NCBI GenBank assembly: GCA_015066565.1
Contig: SVOB01000001.1
Location: 1,054,001-1,118,000, forward strand
Reading direction: 5' to 3'
Origin: Oscillospiraceae bacterium
GTDB taxonomy: Bacteria > Bacillota > Clostridia > Oscillospirales > Acutalibacteraceae
DNA length: 64,000 nucleotides
A program made the translations under genes and the position numbers. The notes under the pieces are model-generated. The model was given only the letters and a program-made list of their open reading frames with translations. It was not told where the DNA came from and did not search any database. Below, one piece after another: positions 1 to 7,769 of this stretch; position 1 is the first letter of the stretch, and every line of letters starts with the position of its first letter.

Positions 1-318
1 AACAGCTGCAAGCGTATTTCTCTGAACAATAACGTTACCTCTGAATCGTGCGCAACCGGGAACTGAAATTGCAAGGTCAAGTTCCCACTCTTCCTCTAAT
101 TCCCTCTTTTGATTGTCGTTGGTTATACCGGCAATCATAGCTACAACATCAACAGGCTTGAGAACGGGATAGTCCTGCTTCTCGAGATCGCCGTTTATTC
201 TAATACAGGGCGGCATACCAACGCAAAGATGAAGGTCTGAGCCCAGTTTTTCTACAGTTAGTCTTAAAAGCTCCTCCAGCGTTGCCGGATAATCGCTCGG
301 TTTTCCTTCAAAAAACAC
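1..318 (-). CDS. pilT: Type IV pilus retraction ATPase PilT, N-terminal part (cut by window edge)
   Basis: The first 106 codons of this gene lie in the window and the rest is off the left edge. The translation opens with a GTG codon, seven bases after an AGGAG ribosome binding site. It contains the block VEKLGSDLHLCVGMPPCIRI, which matches the conserved PilT amino-terminal signature (ASDLHLxxGxPPxxRxxG). That is followed by an acidic stretch ending in a PilT-like ELDLAISVPGCARFRGNV segment. PilT is the cytoplasmic hexameric ATPase that depolymerises type IV pili. The Walker boxes are not in the window. It follows the LysM/secretin-N-domain gene by 89 bases and is probably in the same operon. 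PilT is favoured over PilB or GspE because this N-terminal domain is PilT-specific. Confidence 0.85.
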   Translation of the reverse strand, partial: MFFEGKPSDYPATLEELLRLTVEKLGSDLHLCVGMPPCIRINGDLEKQDYPVLKPVDVVAMIAGITNDNQKRELEEEWELDLAISVPGCARFRGNVIVQRNTLAAV

Positions 319-407
319 AATAAATCTCCTTTTAAAGAGCAAAATATATTTTGCCCTAAAATCACCTTTAGAGGCACAGAAATCTGTGCCTCAGGCGTTA
401 GTTTTTA

Positions 408-2132
408 TTAAGCTGCATCCATTGATGTGAGAAGGCTCTTGACATAGTCAGCCTTATCAGCCGTAGCCTCGACATAAAGAACGCTCTTCGGATTGCCGGA
501 AGCGTCAACCGTAGAAACAGTCTGATAATTAAGCGCCGCAGCATCCGGATAAAGTGACTTGATTGTATTGATTCTTGCATCAAGGATTGACGCATCATCA
601 GCCGATTCAAGAGGCCTCCACTTAACCTCGTTCGAGGTCTGACCGTCGAGCTCATCAAGCTGTGACTTAACGTATTCCTTGTCGCCTTCCTTACAGAATA
701 CCATGAAGGATTCTGCAAGATCGTCGTTTGAATACTGATAGAAGGTAACGCCGGTAAGGTTGAGGTTGCTTACTCTTGAAAGCATCTCAGTAACCGTGCT
801 GTTGACAGGTGTGTAAACGAAGAACGAATCAGTTGCGTCGGAGTCAACGTCAATTACGTCGTTAAGAAGATCAAGAGCTCTGTTGACGTCTGACTTGCTG
901 CCATAGAGATAAATCATCTTCGTGTATTCGCTTCTGCCGAAGATTTCAACGTTAGAGCCAAGCTCTGCGAGAAGTCTTGTCGCAACGTCTCTTGTTACAT
1001 ACTGAAGTTCCTTTGCATAGAGGATTGTGGTTTCAGTAGTGGTTGTTGTCTCTTCGTTATTTGTAGTATTGTTTGTAGTGTTATTGGTAGTGTTGTTGGT
1101 AGTGTTGTTAGTTGTGTTATTTGTTTCGGTGTTAACAACACCCTCTGAATTACCGCTCTCACTCTTGAGTGATGACGGAGTGTAGGCAGGCGTATCAACA
1201 ACAGCCTTTATTTTCATAATGTTAGCAAGGTCAGCGCCCGTAACATATGTATAAAGCGTATAGGGCTTCGAGGACATTACAACACCCGCATCAAGTCCGA
1301 GTGTTCCGAGTAATGAGCTGAATTCGGAAGCCTCAATATAATTCATATTAATGGGGGAGAAATTCACCGGAACAACAGTGCTGCCTGCAACTGTGTTAGT
1401 GCTTTTATCGAGGATGTCAATAAGCTCCTTAATCTTAGCAACTTCCTTCGGATATGCGCTTATCCAGATTTTACTCTTCTCTGTATCAACATTAAGTGTT
1501 GTTACATTTTCAAGTCCGATTGAGCCCATAGCGTTCTGAAGAACCTCGGCAGTAATGTACTTAAGGCTGTATTCGGCAAGAACAACCGAATCAACGAACT
1601 TTGAGTTAAGGTCGGAAACAGAGCCTACGAAAATTGTGTTGCCGTCCTTAAGGAAAGACATATCAGCCATTCTTGTAGCGTAGTCAATAGCTTTGATGGG
1701 CGAAACATCTTCGAGCTTAAGGGTAATTGTCGTATCGTTTCCTCTGTAGACTACTGTGTAGCCTGCGTTAAGAGCAATAGCGCTGATTACATCCTTGATG
1801 TTTGCGTCCTCAACGTCAAGCGACATCTTTGTAACGCCATAGCTTCCTGCGGCATAGTTGGTGCTTACCGGAATCTTGAGAATCTGACCGGTATAAAGCT
1901 TGCTGACCGCAGTCATATCGTTTGCGTTGCGAATTTCACTTACCGAAATACCGTAGTGCCTTGCGATTGAAGAGAAGGTGTCGCCGGTCTGAACAACATA
2001 GTACTGGAAGTCAAGACCTGTGCCCGCACCGTCGCTGCCTACAACCGTAAGCGGTACGATAACATTCGCAAGCATAACAGCGATAAGGATTATCGCTACG
2101 CCTACTTTTCCGAGTGTCTTTAAAGATTTCAT
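408..2132 (-). CDS. LysM protein with secretin-type N domains but no pore domain (PilQ-like, type IV pilus locus)
   Basis: This 574-residue protein has an N-terminal membrane anchor or signal (about residues 8-31). A LysM peptidoglycan-binding domain follows at about 44-89 (YYVVQTGDTFSSIARHYGIS). Next is a segment at about 103-170 (LDVEDANIKDVISAIALNAG, then TITLKLEDVSPIKAIDYA) that reads like the secretin/TonB short N-terminal (STN, N0) domain. Two or more further segments have the rhythm of secretin N1 (KH-like) domains, such as the run ending EVAKIKELIDILDK. A Thr/Asn linker at about 334-360 divides the protein. No C-terminal secretin beta-barrel is visible, which fits a cell without an outer membrane. 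With a PilP-like gene upstream and pilT downstream, a role as a wall-spanning collar or alignment ring for a type IV pilus is inferred. The exact family is uncertain. Confidence 0.7.
   Translation of the reverse strand: MKSLKTLGKVGVAIILIAVMLANVIVPLTVVGSDGAGTGLDFQYYVVQTGDTFSSIARHYGISVSEIRNANDMTAVSKLYTGQILKIPVSTNYAAGSYGVTKMSLDVEDANIKDVISAIALNAGYTVVYRGNDTTITLKLEDVSPIKAIDYATRMADMSFLKDGNTIFVGSVSDLNSKFVDSVVLAEYSLKYITAEVLQNAMGSIGLENVTTLNVDTEKSKIWISAYPKEVAKIKELIDILDKSTNTVAGSTVVPVNFSPINMNYIEASEFSSLLGTLGLDAGVVMSSKPYTLYTYVTGADLANIMKIKAVVDTPAYTPSSLKSESGNSEGVVNTETNNTTNNTTNNTTNNTTNNTTNNEETTTTTETTILYAKELQYVTRDVATRLLAELGSNVEIFGRSEYTKMIYLYGSKSDVNRALDLLNDVIDVDSDATDSFFVYTPVNSTVTEMLSRVSNLNLTGVTFYQYSNDDLAESFMVFCKEGDKEYVKSQLDELDGQTSNEVKWRPLESADDASILDARINTIKSLYPDAAALNYQTVSTVDASGNPKSVLYVEATADKADYVKSLLTSMDAA
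1052..1135 (-). repeat. In-frame 12-bp tandem repeat encoding a TNN-T linker
   Basis: About six to seven copies of a 12-base unit encode a repeated Thr-Asn-Asn-Thr pattern, followed by a run of Glu and Thr codons. The repeat separates the two halves of the secretin-N-domain protein. Copy number in such simple repeats can vary by slippage in multiples that keep the frame. That would change linker length only. Confidence 0.85.
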
Positions 2133-2183
2133 TGAGTTTTCCCCCTAAAAATCCAAATTCTTAATTTATAAAAATTGAATTAA

Positions 2184-2687
2184 TTATTTACTGAACGTCT
2201 TTGTTTTGTCGCCTGAAACAAGCGTGATTGATTTATCCGTGATTTCGGAAACTACCCAATCGGAATCGCCGACTGTGTCGCCCTCATAAAGAGTATAGGA
2301 CTTTCTCGTCGTTTCAAGAGTAGCGCTTTTATATCCGTAGGTTTCATAAATGCCCGTAAGCTTTGCGCCGTCAAGGATGTTTTCAACAAACGGATCCTTG
2401 CCCTCGTATTCGCCGCCCTTGTCTCTTTCAATCTGCGGAAGCACCTCAACCTCGCTGTTAGCGTTAGCGGTGATATTCGTATCAAGTTCCGGCTTTGAAT
2501 TTCTTGATGACCAAACAACCGTAAGCGCAACAAAAACTGCAACCGCAATTGCAATAATTGCTACAACATATTTCATCATAGGATTCTTTTCAAAGAATGC
2601 GGAAACGGCGTTCTGTTTCTTTGGCTTACTGCCTGCCGAATCCTTATTCTTACCGGTTATCTTGGCGAAAAGCTCCTTAATATCCAT
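2184..2687 (-). CDS. PilP/GspC-like type IV pilus assembly protein
   Basis: This 167-residue protein has a cytoplasmic charged head, one membrane segment at about residues 38-59 (rich in Val, Ile and Ala), and an extracellular C-terminal domain. The C-terminal part reads KDPF, then LTGIYETYGYKSATLE, YTLYEGDTVGDSDWVVSEI and SITLVSGDKTKTF. This is the PilP/GspC homology-region pattern, with a small beta domain of the form LxGi...Ga.Le...Y.v.eGD.vG...V..I....v.l. In diderms, PilP links the inner-membrane PilNO complex to PilQ. Here the neighbour is a poreless PilQ-like protein. I chose the ATG at 2687 because an AGGAGGGG ribosome binding site lies eight bases upstream. A longer frame reaching 2750 lacks one and would run towards the promoter. 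Confidence 0.68.
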   Translation of the reverse strand: MDIKELFAKITGKNKDSAGSKPKKQNAVSAFFEKNPMMKYVVAIIAIAVAVFVALTVVWSSRNSKPELDTNITANANSEVEVLPQIERDKGGEYEGKDPFVENILDGAKLTGIYETYGYKSATLETTRKSYTLYEGDTVGDSDWVVSEITDKSITLVSGDKTKTFSK

Positions 2688-2757
2688 ATCTGAAACCCCT
2701 CCTGTATCGGGCAATTTTTTGTATGACAAATAAGGTGTACGCATTGACACCCATTAA

Positions 2758-2786
2758 ATAATACTATAAAGAGAGAAAAAAATCAA
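2758..2786 (-). promoter_or_regulatory. Sigma-A-type promoter for the pilus operon
   Basis: On the minus strand TTGATT (2781-2786) and TATTAT (2758-2763) are separated by 17 bases. The start site would lie about 60 bases upstream of the PilP-like gene, making that gene the first of the operon. Confidence 0.65.
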
Positions 2787-2862
2787 CTAAATTTTGATAA
2801 AAAATAGTGGAAAATTAAGCAAAATTGTATATCGGCACAAGAATTACCCCATATTTTGTGCA

Positions 2863-2894
2863 TAAAAAAAGGGAAGAAACAGCTATTTCTTCCC
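2863..2894 (-). terminator. Intrinsic terminator after the tyrosine kinase gene
   Basis: A nine-base-pair stem GGGAAGAAA/TTTCTTCCC with a six-base loop is followed on the minus strand by seven T residues. It closes the transcript of the gene at 2921-4402 and insulates the pilus operon. Confidence 0.85.
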
Positions 2895-2920
2895 TCTTTG
2901 TATATTTTTTTAGTTTTTCC

Positions 2921-4402
2921 TTATTTTTTGCTCTTTTTTTTACTCTGACCGTAGCCGTAGCTATAACCGTAACCGTAGCCATAGCCGTATTTTCCACCGC
3001 CGCGGTATGCTTTAATTCGGTTTGTAAAGTTACCCTCTGCGATATTGTAAACGCAACCGGCGATCTCTGTATTTGAAGTACCGAGGTCTTCAATTGTTCT
3101 GCGGATTCTTCTGACAGAAGCGGTATCCTCTCTTACGACGAGGAGAATGGCATCAGCCTCAGCCGCAAGAATAGCCGTGTCGGCAATAACGCCTGCAGGC
3201 GCAGAGTCAATAATGATATAGTCAAATTCCTTTTCAAGCTCTGCCATTATCTTGCCGAGCTTATCGTCCGAAAGAACTTCGGCGGCGTCCGGAATGTTTT
3301 CGCCGTTAAGCATAAGGAAGAGGTTGTATTTTTCGGAGTATCTTATGGAATCAGCCGCTGTCTTATCGCCTGTGATAATTCCGTAGAAGCCTGTTTCGCC
3401 GCCAGCGGGAATGCCGAGAGCTGCGCTTACGGCAGGTTTACGGAGGTCGCCGTCGATAAGAAGAACGGATTTTCCGTTCTTTGCAAGAGAGATGGCAAGG
3501 TTACAGGAAATTGTTGTCTTGCCCTCGTCCTCAAGCGTACTCGTGATAACAAAGGTCTTTGCGTTTTCCTTAGCGGCGAACGATTCAACCTTTGTTCTGA
3601 TAAGCTTGAAGGTTTCAACAAAACTGAAGCCCGTGTTTTTATCTGTAATAAGGATAGCTGACTTAGAGTTCTTCTTGCTGACCTTGCCGACCGAGCCGAT
3701 AAGCTTGAGGTCAAGTCTCTTTGTAATATCGTCCGAGCTCTTAACGGTATCCTTAGCGGCAACGATAAGACAGAAGAGAGCGATTGTTGCAAAGGCGCCT
3801 ATGACAAGACCTGCCGCCGAATAGAGAAGCTTGGTTCTGTCCGAATCGGGCTTGTCTGCCTTGTAAGGCTTATCAACAACCTTAAGAGTTGTAGCCGGGA
3901 AAGCGTCCTGAGCAAAGTCGTCATAGTGGTTTGTATAAGCAACCGCAATTGCATAAGAAACCTCGGGGTCATCGGTAACAACAGTCAGGTCAACCCACGA
4001 AGTATCGGTAATAACATTAGCCTTAATGCAGGATGCGACCTGAGTATATGTCATTGTTTTGCCGGTCGCCGATTTAACATCATCCGCAACCAACTGTAAA
4101 AGACCTCTCGTAGTAGTAAGTAAGTAGCGATAGTTATTCGCAAGAGTTCCGCCGGCAACAAGGTCCGAAGACGACTGACCGGTAACAATTGTACCCTCCG
4201 ACCTGTTGTTTGCAACGAATTTAATATTTGTAGAATACTTGGGAACATAGCTGAGCTTCGCATAAGCGAAACCGATTGCCGCGCATACAACAGCGACAAT
4301 AACTACAATCCACCATCTTTTAAGCACATAGCTGATATAGTTAAAAATAGAATCTACCGAGGTATCTTCGGTTTCAGCATGGCCTCTGGGGTTATACTCC
4401 AT
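2921..4402 (-). CDS. Fused Wzz/CpsD-type bacterial tyrosine kinase (exopolysaccharide chain-length control)
   Basis: This 493-residue single chain joins a polysaccharide co-polymerase part to a BY-kinase. There are two membrane segments (about 31-49 and 192-215) flanking an extracellular loop with a Wzz-like start (KYSTNIKFVANNR). The cytoplasmic kinase carries Walker A (STLEDEGKTT, about 288-297), Walker A' (VLLIDGDLRKP, about 313-323) and Walker B (YIIIDSAP, about 395-402). The tail holds eight tyrosines in a Gly-Tyr-rich run from 466 to 484, the expected autophosphorylation cluster, and ends in lysines. BY-kinases control export and chain length of capsule or exopolysaccharide. Most Firmicutes split these functions between CpsC and CpsD, and the fused form is the arrangement common in proteobacteria. 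It has its own promoter and terminator, so it is a single-gene unit here. Confidence 0.9.
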   Translation of the reverse strand: MEYNPRGHAETEDTSVDSIFNYISYVLKRWWIVVIVAVVCAAIGFAYAKLSYVPKYSTNIKFVANNRSEGTIVTGQSSSDLVAGGTLANNYRYLLTTTRGLLQLVADDVKSATGKTMTYTQVASCIKANVITDTSWVDLTVVTDDPEVSYAIAVAYTNHYDDFAQDAFPATTLKVVDKPYKADKPDSDRTKLLYSAAGLVIGAFATIALFCLIVAAKDTVKSSDDITKRLDLKLIGSVGKVSKKNSKSAILITDKNTGFSFVETFKLIRTKVESFAAKENAKTFVITSTLEDEGKTTISCNLAISLAKNGKSVLLIDGDLRKPAVSAALGIPAGGETGFYGIITGDKTAADSIRYSEKYNLFLMLNGENIPDAAEVLSDDKLGKIMAELEKEFDYIIIDSAPAGVIADTAILAAEADAILLVVREDTASVRRIRRTIEDLGTSNTEIAGCVYNIAEGNFTNRIKAYRGGGKYGYGYGYGYSYGYGQSKKKSKK

Positions 4403-4441
4403 CTTTAAACTCTCCTTAGAACAAAAATTGCTTTACAATTT

Positions 4442-4470
4442 ATTATAACAGATTGTTATATTTTCCACAA
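4442..4470 (-). promoter_or_regulatory. Promoter for the tyrosine kinase gene
   Basis: TTGTGG (4465-4470) and an extended TGTTATAAT -10 element (TATAAT at 4442-4447) are spaced 17 bases apart on the minus strand. They sit just downstream of the ABC transporter stop codon. Confidence 0.7.
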
Positions 4471-4477
4471 GATATTT

Positions 4478-6169
4478 TTATTGTTTTTCAATAATTTTCT
4501 TATCTTCAATACGGATTTCACGGTTACAGATATCAAGAGCCGCCGCCTTATGGGAAATAATAATACAGGTAACGCCTTTGATGCTTTTAATGTTTTCAAG
4601 CAGTTGCTTTTCCGTCTGCTCGTCGAGGGCGCTTGTCGCCTCGTCAAGAAGAATTATATCGGAATTGCACAGAAGCGCTCTTGCAACCGCAATTCGCTGA
4701 ACCTGTCCCTCGGAAAGTCCGTGGCCTTTTTCGCCGATTACCGTATCAAGTCCCTCGGGAAGCTCATTTATAAAGCTGTCGGCGCAGGCAAGTTCAGCGG
4801 CGCGCATAATCTCTTCATCCGTTGCGTCCGTCCTGACAAAAGCTATATTATCTCTTATAGTTCCGCTGAAGAGCATATTGCCCTGGGGAACATAGGAAAA
4901 CAGTTTTCTTGTCTTTATATCCGAATAATACTGCCTGTCCGCGTCAATATAGACATTACCCTCTTCGGGCTCAAGAACGCCGAGCATTATTTTAAACAGA
5001 GTACTCTTTCCTATACCTGAAATACCCGTTATAGCGATAAAATCGCCTCGGTTGACGGTGAAATCGGCTTTTTCAAGAACTATATCACGGTCATATTTAA
5101 AGGTTACGTTATCAAATCTTATATCCTTAAAGGATTCTGATAGCGAGGAAAACTCAATATTCTCTTCATTTTTAACCGCCTCGTCCTTAACGTCCTCAAT
5201 TTCGACAAGTCTTTCAGCCGAAGCATAGATATTGAAATAGGCGGGGATTAATCCCGCAAGCATAACAAGCGGAGTCTGAATCTGGTTTATGAGCTGAAGC
5301 ATAGCGGTCAGGTCGCCCGGGGAAAGCATTCCTTTATAGAGCTTTACCGCACCCCACGCAAGAGCGCTCGCGAAGCCTGTAACAAAGAACATACCGAGTC
5401 CTGTTGAAGCGATTATAGTTATATAATTCTTACGGAGCTTCTTTTTATAATGCTCCTTCTGAAGCTCGCCTGCACCCGCATTAATTTTATCCTTTATTCC
5501 GAAAACCTTTACAACAAGCATACTCTCAATGCTTTCCTGCATATAGGAACGCAGCTTGCCGAGAGCTGTCTGAACAGCCTTATGCCTTGTCTTGAGCGGT
5601 TTTCTGAAGGCAACTGAAATAAGAATACAGATTACGCCGACAGCAAGCAAAAGCCCGACAAAGGTTTTGTCAATGCTGACCATTATAATAATAGCGGTAA
5701 CAAGCCTTGTTAAAAACGAAGCGAACTGGGGAATCGAATTTGAAATACCGTCACTGATAACGGTAACGTCGCTTGAAAGCCTGTTTAAAAGCTCGCCGCT
5801 GTGATAGGTGCTAATAAGCGTATAGTCCTTATCGAAAATTGCGGAAAATACCCTTGTTTTATAGTCAATAATAAGCTTTCCGTTAAGAACAACCTTGAGA
5901 TGAGCCGAAAGCACATGCAAAACTAACTCTGTTAAGAAAACCATAGCAAGAATGATAAGGTATTTAAAGATTATAGTATCCTTTGCAATCGCAGCGTTAA
6001 CTGTGAACTTAACTATCAACGCAGTTGAAACCGCGCAAACCGAGCTTATAACGTCAGACAGAACAAGGCACAGCAACGTAGGAATCCGTCTTTTTACGGC
6101 GGACATTACGAAGCTGTTGCTCTTTTTAAAATTCTTCTGTTTTTTTAAGTCCTTATTCTTTTTTGCCAT
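4478..6169 (-). CDS. ABC exporter, fused permease and ATPase (last gene of peptide-maturation operon)
   Basis: This 563-residue half-transporter has about six membrane segments in residues 30-320 and a nucleotide-binding domain from about 345. Walker A is GISGIGKST (382-390), the Q-loop is YVPQG (426-430), the signature is LSEGQ (485-489) and Walker B is ILLDEATSALDE (506-517). A homodimer in the cytoplasmic membrane would export a substrate using ATP. There is no N-terminal C39 peptidase domain, so leader removal would need another enzyme. The S26-type peptidase encoded immediately upstream is the obvious candidate. The start codon overlaps the stop of that gene in a TAATG junction, which implies translational coupling. 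From position and family, the exported substrate is probably one or both of the small peptides encoded at 7770-8075. Confidence 0.85.
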   Translation of the reverse strand: MAKKNKDLKKQKNFKKSNSFVMSAVKRRIPTLLCLVLSDVISSVCAVSTALIVKFTVNAAIAKDTIIFKYLIILAMVFLTELVLHVLSAHLKVVLNGKLIIDYKTRVFSAIFDKDYTLISTYHSGELLNRLSSDVTVISDGISNSIPQFASFLTRLVTAIIIMVSIDKTFVGLLLAVGVICILISVAFRKPLKTRHKAVQTALGKLRSYMQESIESMLVVKVFGIKDKINAGAGELQKEHYKKKLRKNYITIIASTGLGMFFVTGFASALAWGAVKLYKGMLSPGDLTAMLQLINQIQTPLVMLAGLIPAYFNIYASAERLVEIEDVKDEAVKNEENIEFSSLSESFKDIRFDNVTFKYDRDIVLEKADFTVNRGDFIAITGISGIGKSTLFKIMLGVLEPEEGNVYIDADRQYYSDIKTRKLFSYVPQGNMLFSGTIRDNIAFVRTDATDEEIMRAAELACADSFINELPEGLDTVIGEKGHGLSEGQVQRIAVARALLCNSDIILLDEATSALDEQTEKQLLENIKSIKGVTCIIISHKAAALDICNREIRIEDKKIIEKQ

Positions 6170-6627
6170 TACTTTTTCTTTCTCAAAGTTCTTTTGATTT
6201 TAGAGCCGACTTTTCTTGCAAAACGTATTTCCCTGTGAAAGTATTTTTCGTGTAAAAAGGCCGGCGAGTCAACCGCAATTCTTTCGCCATTGCGTTCAAC
6301 ATAGGTCATAACGGCGATTACCTGCGAATGCTTTATGCCGTATTCCTTTTCGGTCTGGTTGTCACCGCAGAGGATATAACCGTCTTCGTTTTCGCCGACA
6401 ATTCTGTGCAAAACAAAGCTCCCGTTCTCACGTCTGTAAAACGGGATATCGCCCTTTTTTAAATGAGCGGGCGCTTTGGAAAGCACTGCATAGTCCCTGC
6501 CCTGCTTAAGGGTCGGGTACATACTTCTTCCCGTAACGGGGATTGAAACCTCGCCGCCCGACGAAATCTTTTCTTCGATAATGGGCAGCATTTGCTCAAG
6601 CCTGACTTTTTTAATACTGCCGTCCAT
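6169..6627 (-). CDS. Soluble S24/S26-family (signal-peptidase-like) serine peptidase
   Basis: The 152-residue protein contains the signal peptidase fold motifs GRSMYPTL, with Ser35 as the predicted nucleophile, and FVLHRIVGENEDGYILCGDN. In the second motif His74 stands where bacterial type I signal peptidases carry a catalytic Lys. A Ser/His arrangement is the one known from SipW and ER-type signal peptidases. No membrane segment is seen at either end, and the C-terminus is strongly basic (KIKRTLRKKK). It is therefore more likely a cytoplasmic or peripherally bound processing protease than a housekeeping signal peptidase. It overlaps both neighbours at TAATG junctions (6627 and 6169), placing it in lock-step with the PqqD-like protein and the exporter. 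Leader-peptide cleavage is inferred. Confidence 0.78.
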   Translation of the reverse strand: MDGSIKKVRLEQMLPIIEEKISSGGEVSIPVTGRSMYPTLKQGRDYAVLSKAPAHLKKGDIPFYRRENGSFVLHRIVGENEDGYILCGDNQTEKEYGIKHSQVIAVMTYVERNGERIAVDSPAFLHEKYFHREIRFARKVGSKIKRTLRKKK

Positions 6628-6893
6628 TATTCTTCAATAAAGTCCTTTTCCTTTAGCTTATTTATAAAGATATTTACGTCTTTTAAAGCCGTTTCAAAAT
6701 CAACGCTGTATTCTTCGGTGATTTTTTCGGCTATTTTTTCAGGCGTATTATCGGTCTGAAGCTCTTTCCAGACTACCGAGCCAACCTCGTTGAGAGTAAG
6801 CATACCCTTAAAGCTTACCGCTTGGGCTCCGACGGGAACGACAACGTAGCTTCCCGCAACCGACTGTAACATAAAACCGTCTTTAATCTTCAT
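6627..6893 (-). CDS. PqqD-family peptide-binding protein (RiPP recognition element)
   Basis: The 88-residue protein has the PqqD profile: a beta hairpin start (KDGFMLQSVAGSYVVVPVG), then LNEVGSVVWKELQ, TPEKIAEKITEEY and a closing helix ending VNIFINKLKEKDFIEE. PqqD-type domains bind leader peptides of ribosomally made, modified peptides and present them to modifying enzymes. In lasso peptide systems the same fold is the B1 protein. I chose the ATG at 6893 because an AAGGAG site lies seven bases upstream. The frame stays open further, to 6929, but that part overlaps the kinase gene without its own ribosome binding site. The gene overlaps the 3' end of the kinase gene by 11 bases. Confidence 0.85.
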   Translation of the reverse strand: MKIKDGFMLQSVAGSYVVVPVGAQAVSFKGMLTLNEVGSVVWKELQTDNTPEKIAEKITEEYSVDFETALKDVNIFINKLKEKDFIEE

Positions 6894-7635
6894 TGTTTTT
6901 CTCCTTGAGAACATTGTCGAGTTTTTCACCTGTCAGCGCTTCAAACGAAGTCCTGACAGCGTCGAGCGAAATATCGCACGATAATTTATAAACGGGAACC
7001 TTTCTTAAAAGCCCATCGAGAAAGCCGAAGAGAATTTCCATATGCTTTGGCGAGGCAATCGGCTGCGTCGTCTGTTTGTAAATCAGAGGAAGAATCTCTG
7101 CGGTTGATAATTTTCTGATTGAATTTGTTTTTGAGCGTTCAATAAAAACAATTGCGCCGATAGGAACGCCCAGATTCATACTTTCGTCGTGTTTTCCGCT
7201 GAACGGAGTTCCGTAAGCCTTGTATTCGCCGTCGTAAAACCTGATGGCAGGCTTATCGTCATTAAGAATTCGGGTTTCGGGAATATACTGAGTCCAAAGG
7301 TGAGTATGAGTTGACTTACCCACGCCGCTGTCGGCTGAAAAAAGATATGCCTTGCCCTTATATTCAACTACGGACGAGTGAAGCATCATACCGTTAAAGC
7401 TTAAAAGGCGACGGTAAAAGCTCTCGCCCGCAAGGGCATACTCGAATTCATCGTCGTTAATGTCATCTGAAATACGAAATCTTTTCCGTTCGTATTCCTC
7501 AACCTTAACGTCAACTGTAATATCCGGTTTTCTGTCGTCATTTTCGGGAAGAAGATACTTTCTGCTTCTTTTCTGCATAAGCGAATGATAGCAGTTCATT
7601 CCGACAACCAAATCTGCAAAATAGAATTTTTCCAT
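6883..7635 (-). CDS. HPr kinase/phosphorylase-like protein of a peptide-maturation locus
   Basis: The 250-residue protein has a C-terminal P-loop of the HprK/PEPCK type: SADSGVGKST, followed by HLWTQ and the metal-binding-like NDDKPAI run. A less conserved N-terminal part precedes it. Housekeeping HprK is longer and acts on HPr Ser46, with a characteristic N-terminal domain not seen here. HprK-like kinases of this shorter type accompany lasso and other RiPP loci, where some phosphorylate a serine of the peptide. Next to a PqqD-like protein, a peptidase and an exporter, action on the small peptides encoded just upstream is a reasonable inference. The ATG at 7635 is preferred over an in-frame TTG at 7641. 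Neither has a good Shine-Dalgarno sequence, suggesting low translation. Confidence 0.8.
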   Translation of the reverse strand: MEKFYFADLVVGMNCYHSLMQKRSRKYLLPENDDRKPDITVDVKVEEYERKRFRISDDINDDEFEYALAGESFYRRLLSFNGMMLHSSVVEYKGKAYLFSADSGVGKSTHTHLWTQYIPETRILNDDKPAIRFYDGEYKAYGTPFSGKHDESMNLGVPIGAIVFIERSKTNSIRKLSTAEILPLIYKQTTQPIASPKHMEILFGFLDGLLRKVPVYKLSCDISLDAVRTSFEALTGEKLDNVLKEKNNED

Positions 7636-7654
7636 AGCCAAAAATTATTACTTA

Positions 7655-7684
7655 CAAAAAAATAAAGAGCAGTCACCTGCTCTT
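7655..7684 (-). terminator. Intrinsic terminator between precursor-peptide genes and kinase gene
   Basis: An eight-base-pair stem AAGAGCAG/CTGCTCTT with a GTGA loop is followed on the minus strand by TATTTTTTT. It lies inside the presumed operon, so most transcripts should end after the peptide genes and only read-through reaches the processing genes. Confidence 0.85.
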
Positions 7685-7688
7685 ACAC

Positions 7689-7739
7689 GGTGACAAATCA
7701 CCACAACTACCAACAGGGGGTCTCGTAAGAAACCCCCTG
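7689..7739 (-). promoter_or_regulatory. Two extra hairpins ahead of the internal terminator
   Basis: Between the 40-residue peptide gene and the terminator are two further perfect inverted repeats on the transcript. One is CAGGGGGT/ACCCCCTG (7714-7739) and the other is GGTGA/TCACC (7689-7702). Neither has a U-tract. They may stabilise the 3' end of the short peptide mRNA or tune read-through. Both ideas are inference. Confidence 0.6.
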
Positions 7740-7769
7740 CGATATTTTAATTATTTAACCTGATAGGTA

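Noticed and set aside
1052-1135. CRISPR-like short repeat
   Set aside because: The units are 12 bases, contiguous and in frame within a coding region, with no spacers.
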